Shown: positions 49,415 through 51,771 of the stretch, one piece after another
Numbering within the stretch: position 1 is the first letter of the stretch
How the letters are laid out: every line of letters starts with the position of its first letter
The notes under the pieces: generated by a model
The model's database searches: none
Seen by the model: the letters and a program-made list of their open reading frames with translations, nothing else
Told to the model about the DNA's origin: nothing
Virus record (IMG/VR): IMGVR_UViG_3300009788_000124
Coordinates: 1-51,771 of that record
Reading direction: 5' to 3' (one strand)
From: a virus
DNA length: 51,771 nt
Made by a program: the position numbers and the translations under genes

Positions 49415-49735
49415 TTAGATAAAGTTTTTATTAATAATACCTATTAATGCTTGACCTACTATCTCTGCATGACAGGATTTAGGAGCACACCAACAGGATA
49501 AGGTAATTGTTTTCTTTCGTTTAAGAATTAAACCAAGTCTTATTATCTCGTCTTTTACCAGAGAGTTATTGGTTATCCATTGAAGATCTAACCAGGTCTT
49601 ATATAGCGCTATTGCTTTGGGACGACCATGTTCTAAAGCAGTGAAGGGATTCCCTAATGGTGAGGGTCTCCCTACATAATGCTGAGGACCTACATGTCTT
49701 TTACAATGGACTATATCGATTATATAGTCAGTCAT
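49415..49735 (-). CDS. DUF4326-family protein
   Basis: 106 aa with the family signature: VHCKRHVGPQHYVGRPSPLG then GNPF, a central ALYKTWLDLQW and C-terminal LSCWCAPKSCHAEIVGQAL. DUF4326 proteins are common in phages; the C-x-C...CHA element suggests metal or nucleotide binding, but the activity is not known to me. AGGAGCTAATC precedes ATG 49735. Confidence 0.85.
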   Translation of the reverse strand: MTDYIIDIVHCKRHVGPQHYVGRPSPLGNPFTALEHGRPKAIALYKTWLDLQWITNNSLVKDEIIRLGLILKRKKTITLSCWCAPKSCHAEIVGQALIGIINKNFI

Positions 49736-49744
49736 GATTAGCTC

Positions 49745-49870
49745 CTAATACCAGGATAAAATGAGTCCGATAATTGCTGAAAGTAGTGAGGGTTTACCCC
49801 ATGTGAGGATACAAATGAGGGTAAGACTTTTAACAATTTGTACAGTTTCTTTTTGAGAAGGAAGAATCAT
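49745..49870 (-). CDS. Small membrane protein, 41 aa
   Basis: Start chosen at ATG 49870, one base after the stop of the 58-aa gene; the earlier in-frame start would overlap that gene. MILPSQKETVQIVKSLTLIC and SLLSAIIGLILSWY form one or two hydrophobic segments. Unknown function. Confidence 0.55.
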   Translation of the reverse strand: MILPSQKETVQIVKSLTLICILTWGKPSLLSAIIGLILSWY

Positions 49871-49871
49871 A

Positions 49872-50048
49872 TTATTTCCCAGGAATGTATGGAACAAGGT
49901 TATTGATATTAACTCGATTAATCTGTCCGCTTTCAAATACCATTAGTGGCCAACGTTTCTCACGAGAACCTGCTGTAGACTCTCTTGTAGGCCACCAGAC
50001 AGCTTTGTAACATCTTTGTTTAGATTTCTTTGTGATATGACTAAACAT
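49872..50048 (-). CDS. Small hypothetical protein, 58 aa
   Basis: MFSHITKKSKQRCYKAVWWP, then STAGSREKRWPLMVFESGQI and a C-terminus INNLVPYIPGK. Basic with several tryptophans, the KAVWWPT..S..GSREKRWPL pattern resembling a short beta protein. Overlaps the upstream gene by 8 bases. No family. Confidence 0.6.
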   Translation of the reverse strand: MFSHITKKSKQRCYKAVWWPTRESTAGSREKRWPLMVFESGQINRVNINNLVPYIPGK

Positions 50049-50226
50049 GATCTACTCCACGTTCTTCAGCACGAGCAATCCTTCTGGCATGACGTTCTTT
50101 GAAAGTCTTACCACCACGGAAATGAAAACACCCAGCTACAAGTGGTTTACCTTTTGTTTCAAAGGTAATAGGCGGTTCTGAGTGTGCTTTACAGTAATCA
50201 CATTGTTGGTTATGGAGCCAAGTCAT
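50041..50226 (-). CDS. Zinc-finger hypothetical protein, 61 aa
   Basis: CDYCKAHSEPP with a further cysteine and histidine in VAGCFHFRGGKTFKERHARR; probably a small zinc protein with a basic C-terminal helix. AGGAGAATACTC precedes ATG 50226. Unknown function. Confidence 0.65.
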   Translation of the reverse strand: MTWLHNQQCDYCKAHSEPPITFETKGKPLVAGCFHFRGGKTFKERHARRIARAEERGVDHV

Positions 50227-50246
50227 GAGTATTCTCCTGATTAAGA

Positions 50247-50801
50247 TTAAGGTTTAAGTAAAGGATATAATTTAGCTTTATGTTTTGTAAGCCATGTAAC
50301 CATTGTTTGTGAAGTTATATACTCTCTTGGCATAAGAGGTAATGTAGTATCAAACCATTCTTGTAGTTTCTCTTTTTGATAAGCATTATCTTGCTTTAGT
50401 GCATATCTTCTGGCTGCTGTTTTAGATTCAAATATAGTTCCATCTTCAGATTGGTAAGCTTGTATTGTTTGTGGATATACTGACTCTAATTCTTCATTGA
50501 TAACCTTATCTTCTGCTTTATTCATGAATACAGATATAGGTGTATTAACGATAGCATCTATTAAGAGCAGGTCATGAGTAGTTAATTTGTTATCATGTGG
50601 TAGCTGTATATTCCATTTTACGATAACGTTTTGAGGAATATGTAATTTATATTGGTTAACAATATCTACAAGTATTGTATGGATTCTATCTTGAAAGGGT
50701 ACTAGTCCGATAAAGTCATGATTCCATTGTATTTCAAGAATTGTTATTGGATCAGGTTGTTTACAGGCTTTAATGTAATTTAATAAGAATTTCTTATTCA
50801 T
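50247..50801 (-). CDS. Hypothetical early protein, 184 aa
   Basis: MNKKFLLNYIKACKQPDPIT, a beta-rich middle (YKLHIPQNVIVKWNIQLPHD), YQSEDGTIFESKTAARRYAL (as in short DNA-mimic or KTN-like modules seen in phage early proteins) and a helical end. ATG at 50801 follows AGAGAGAAAGATT. No recognised domain. Large for this early cluster. Confidence 0.7.
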   Translation of the reverse strand: MNKKFLLNYIKACKQPDPITILEIQWNHDFIGLVPFQDRIHTILVDIVNQYKLHIPQNVIVKWNIQLPHDNKLTTHDLLLIDAIVNTPISVFMNKAEDKVINEELESVYPQTIQAYQSEDGTIFESKTAARRYALKQDNAYQKEKLQEWFDTTLPLMPREYITSQTMVTWLTKHKAKLYPLLKP

Positions 50802-50830
50802 AATCTTTCTCTCTCTTTGGATTCACTCTA

Positions 50831-50871
50831 TCTTGAGGGGTTACCCGACTCTCAACCGATTAAAGTCAAGA
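50831..50871 (-). ncRNA. Leader stem-loop upstream of the 184-aa gene
   Basis: TCTTGA/TCAAGA (50831/50866) encloses GGTT/AACC (50839/50854). A small version of the structured gaps, 30 bases upstream of the ATG at 50801. Confidence 0.4.
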
Positions 50872-50882
50872 GCCTGGTAATG

Positions 50883-50993
50883 TTATAGGAGTTTCAGTAG
50901 GTTATAGCCAATGGATAATGTACATGTGATGATCACGAAGAAGGCGATATCGTCAGGGTTAAGATCAAGTAACCATGTAAAGAAATTATTCAT
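50883..50993 (-). CDS. Very small membrane protein, 36 aa
   Basis: ATG at 50993 with AGGAG upstream and an ATGA overlap with the preceding stop. Single hydrophobic segment (DIAFFVIITCTLSIGYNLL) after MNNFFTWLLDLNPD. Stop TAA at 50883. Unknown function. Confidence 0.6.
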   Translation of the reverse strand: MNNFFTWLLDLNPDDIAFFVIITCTLSIGYNLLKLL

Positions 50994-51289
50994 GATTGAT
51001 CTCCTCTTGATGTGTAAAATTGTCCATCTTCAGCAGCTCTACGAATATCAAGGTCTGAAGGGGTAATAAAAGGATATGATTTGTTTCTGTATGAATCACG
51101 GTATGGATTACATAACCAATGAGGTAATGCCATGAATACGCCGGCAATGATCAATAGAATGAAGACCATAAAGTACCAGTTATCATTTAACCATATACCT
51201 AGATCAATTCGATCAGCGCACATTATAGCAATGGCAGCAATAACAACACATATTTGAGTAGTAATGATGGTATCAGTAATTCTATTCAT
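50990..51289 (-). CDS. Membrane protein, 99 aa
   Basis: Start chosen at ATG 51289, which has GGAG 8 bases upstream. Two hydrophobic segments: TTQICVVIAAIAIMCADRID and YFMVFILLIIAGVFMALPHW, then a polar tail (YRDSYRNKSYPFITPSDLDI). Likely inner-membrane early protein; no family recognised. Confidence 0.7.
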   Translation of the reverse strand: MNRITDTIITTQICVVIAAIAIMCADRIDLGIWLNDNWYFMVFILLIIAGVFMALPHWLCNPYRDSYRNKSYPFITPSDLDIRRAAEDGQFYTSRGDQS

Positions 51290-51636
51290 GATGAACTCCA
51301 TGATTAAGGAAAGAATAAGGATTAAACGATAAAGCCTCAATCCCATATAACACTGTTATTTCCCGAATGCATTCGCTTATGCTGTGACTCATATCAGGAA
51401 TGATAGGATTGAGACTTATCGTAAGGCTGCATTAATTTAATTTTAGGTGCCATAAGCCAACACACCTATTACATGCTAAGGACGCCTGTTCACGGGTTTC
51501 ACCATTTATGGTTATTAAGCGATTCAGGGCTTCGATCCACTAAGGACTAGCATGAGCCAATCTCCTACATTCAATAGCTAGCAACTATTCACAGAGGTAT
51601 CAAATGTAAGAATGCAAGAGATTGGGTGATGCCAGG
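51290..51636 (-). ncRNA. Structured gene-free block (element D)
   Basis: About 350 bases without a gene. A long stem closes 51326-51422: ACGATAA/TTATCGT plus CTCAATCC/GGATTGAG (51326-51343 with 51406-51422), enclosing the palindrome GAATGCATTC. TAGGTG/CACCTA (51444/51463) forms a second hairpin. A third, three-tier stem uses CCAATCTC/GAGATTGG (51557/51618), TACATT/AATGTA (51566/51603) and AATAG/CTATT (51573/51585). Nested perfect pairing at this density is not expected by chance in AT-rich DNA. Direction inferred. Confidence 0.55.
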
Positions 51637-51771
51637 TTATGACTTGTCAATCGTTTCTTTAGACTTGTTACGACCTTTAGCAGGACGAGACTTCACTGCT
51701 CTCTTGGTATAGAGAGGTTGACCAGCTATTTCCTGTTTGCGCTTTGCTTCATAGGTATTGAGGAAGACAGT
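51637..51771 (-). CDS. Hypothetical protein, C-terminal fragment (44 aa in window)
   Basis: Open from the right edge to TAA at 51637. Lysine/arginine-rich end: YEAKRKQEIAGQPLYTKRAV then SRPAKGRNKSKETIDKS. The start lies outside the window. Basic, perhaps DNA-binding; too little to identify. Confidence 0.6.
   Translation of the reverse strand, partial: TVFLNTYEAKRKQEIAGQPLYTKRAVKSRPAKGRNKSKETIDKS

Overview
The window is part of the genome of a tailed phage of the N4 type (Schitoviridae-like podovirus), and both ends cut through genes. Three observations carry this. A giant protein at the left end has the catalytic motifs of the N4 virion RNA polymerase. A second, split T7-like RNA polymerase (RNAP1 and RNAP2) lies on the right. 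The leftward genes follow the N4 order: RNAP1, RNAP2, AAA ATPase, VWA protein, helicase, DNA polymerase, Cas4/RecB-type nuclease, primase, P-loop ATPase, SSB, RuvC. Coding DNA is AT-rich. The host cannot be named from the sequence; nothing looks like an integrated prophage (no integrase, no attachment site).

Layout. 1-12.7 kb (+ strand): late block with the virion RNA polymerase, a small virion-type protein, a beta-roll fibre with a signal peptide, a secreted protein, a 3TM holin and two structural proteins, closed by a UUCG-loop terminator. 12.7-14.9 kb (- strand): accessory cassette with a C5-cytosine methyltransferase and three unknowns. 14.9-17.1 kb (+): second fibre cassette. 17.1-51.8 kb (- strand throughout): early and middle genes, read right to left. 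From the right these are many tiny early proteins, the split RNA polymerase, the replication block (43.3-28.7 kb), then small unknowns, a metallophosphoesterase with an N-terminal HTH, a tRNA-Tyr, dNMP kinase and a WGR-domain DNA ligase.

How it fits together (inference from N4). The virion polymerase would be injected with the DNA and start early transcription at DNA hairpins. Two identical hairpins with a 5-bp stem and GGA loop, the N4 vRNAP promoter architecture, stand upstream of the AAA/VWA genes and of the nuclease/primase genes, oriented for leftward transcription. RNAP1/RNAP2 would take over middle transcription, the replication block would copy the genome, and the + strand late block would be expressed last.

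The most unusual content is non-coding. Several gene-free blocks (17.9-18.6, 25.7-26.05, 48.5-49.1, 51.3-51.6 kb and shorter ones at 45.25, 45.6 and 50.8 kb) are dense in perfect short helices; the 18 kb block is also visibly richer in GC than its neighbours. Two of them, 7.6 kb apart, share three collinear sequence motifs separated by hairpins whose stems differ in sequence but keep pairing. Two adjacent elements at 48.5-48.9 kb share a long closing stem with the same mismatch. These look like phage-encoded structured RNAs with no obvious named family. About a dozen genes below 60 codons were found by reading overlaps and ribosome binding sites.
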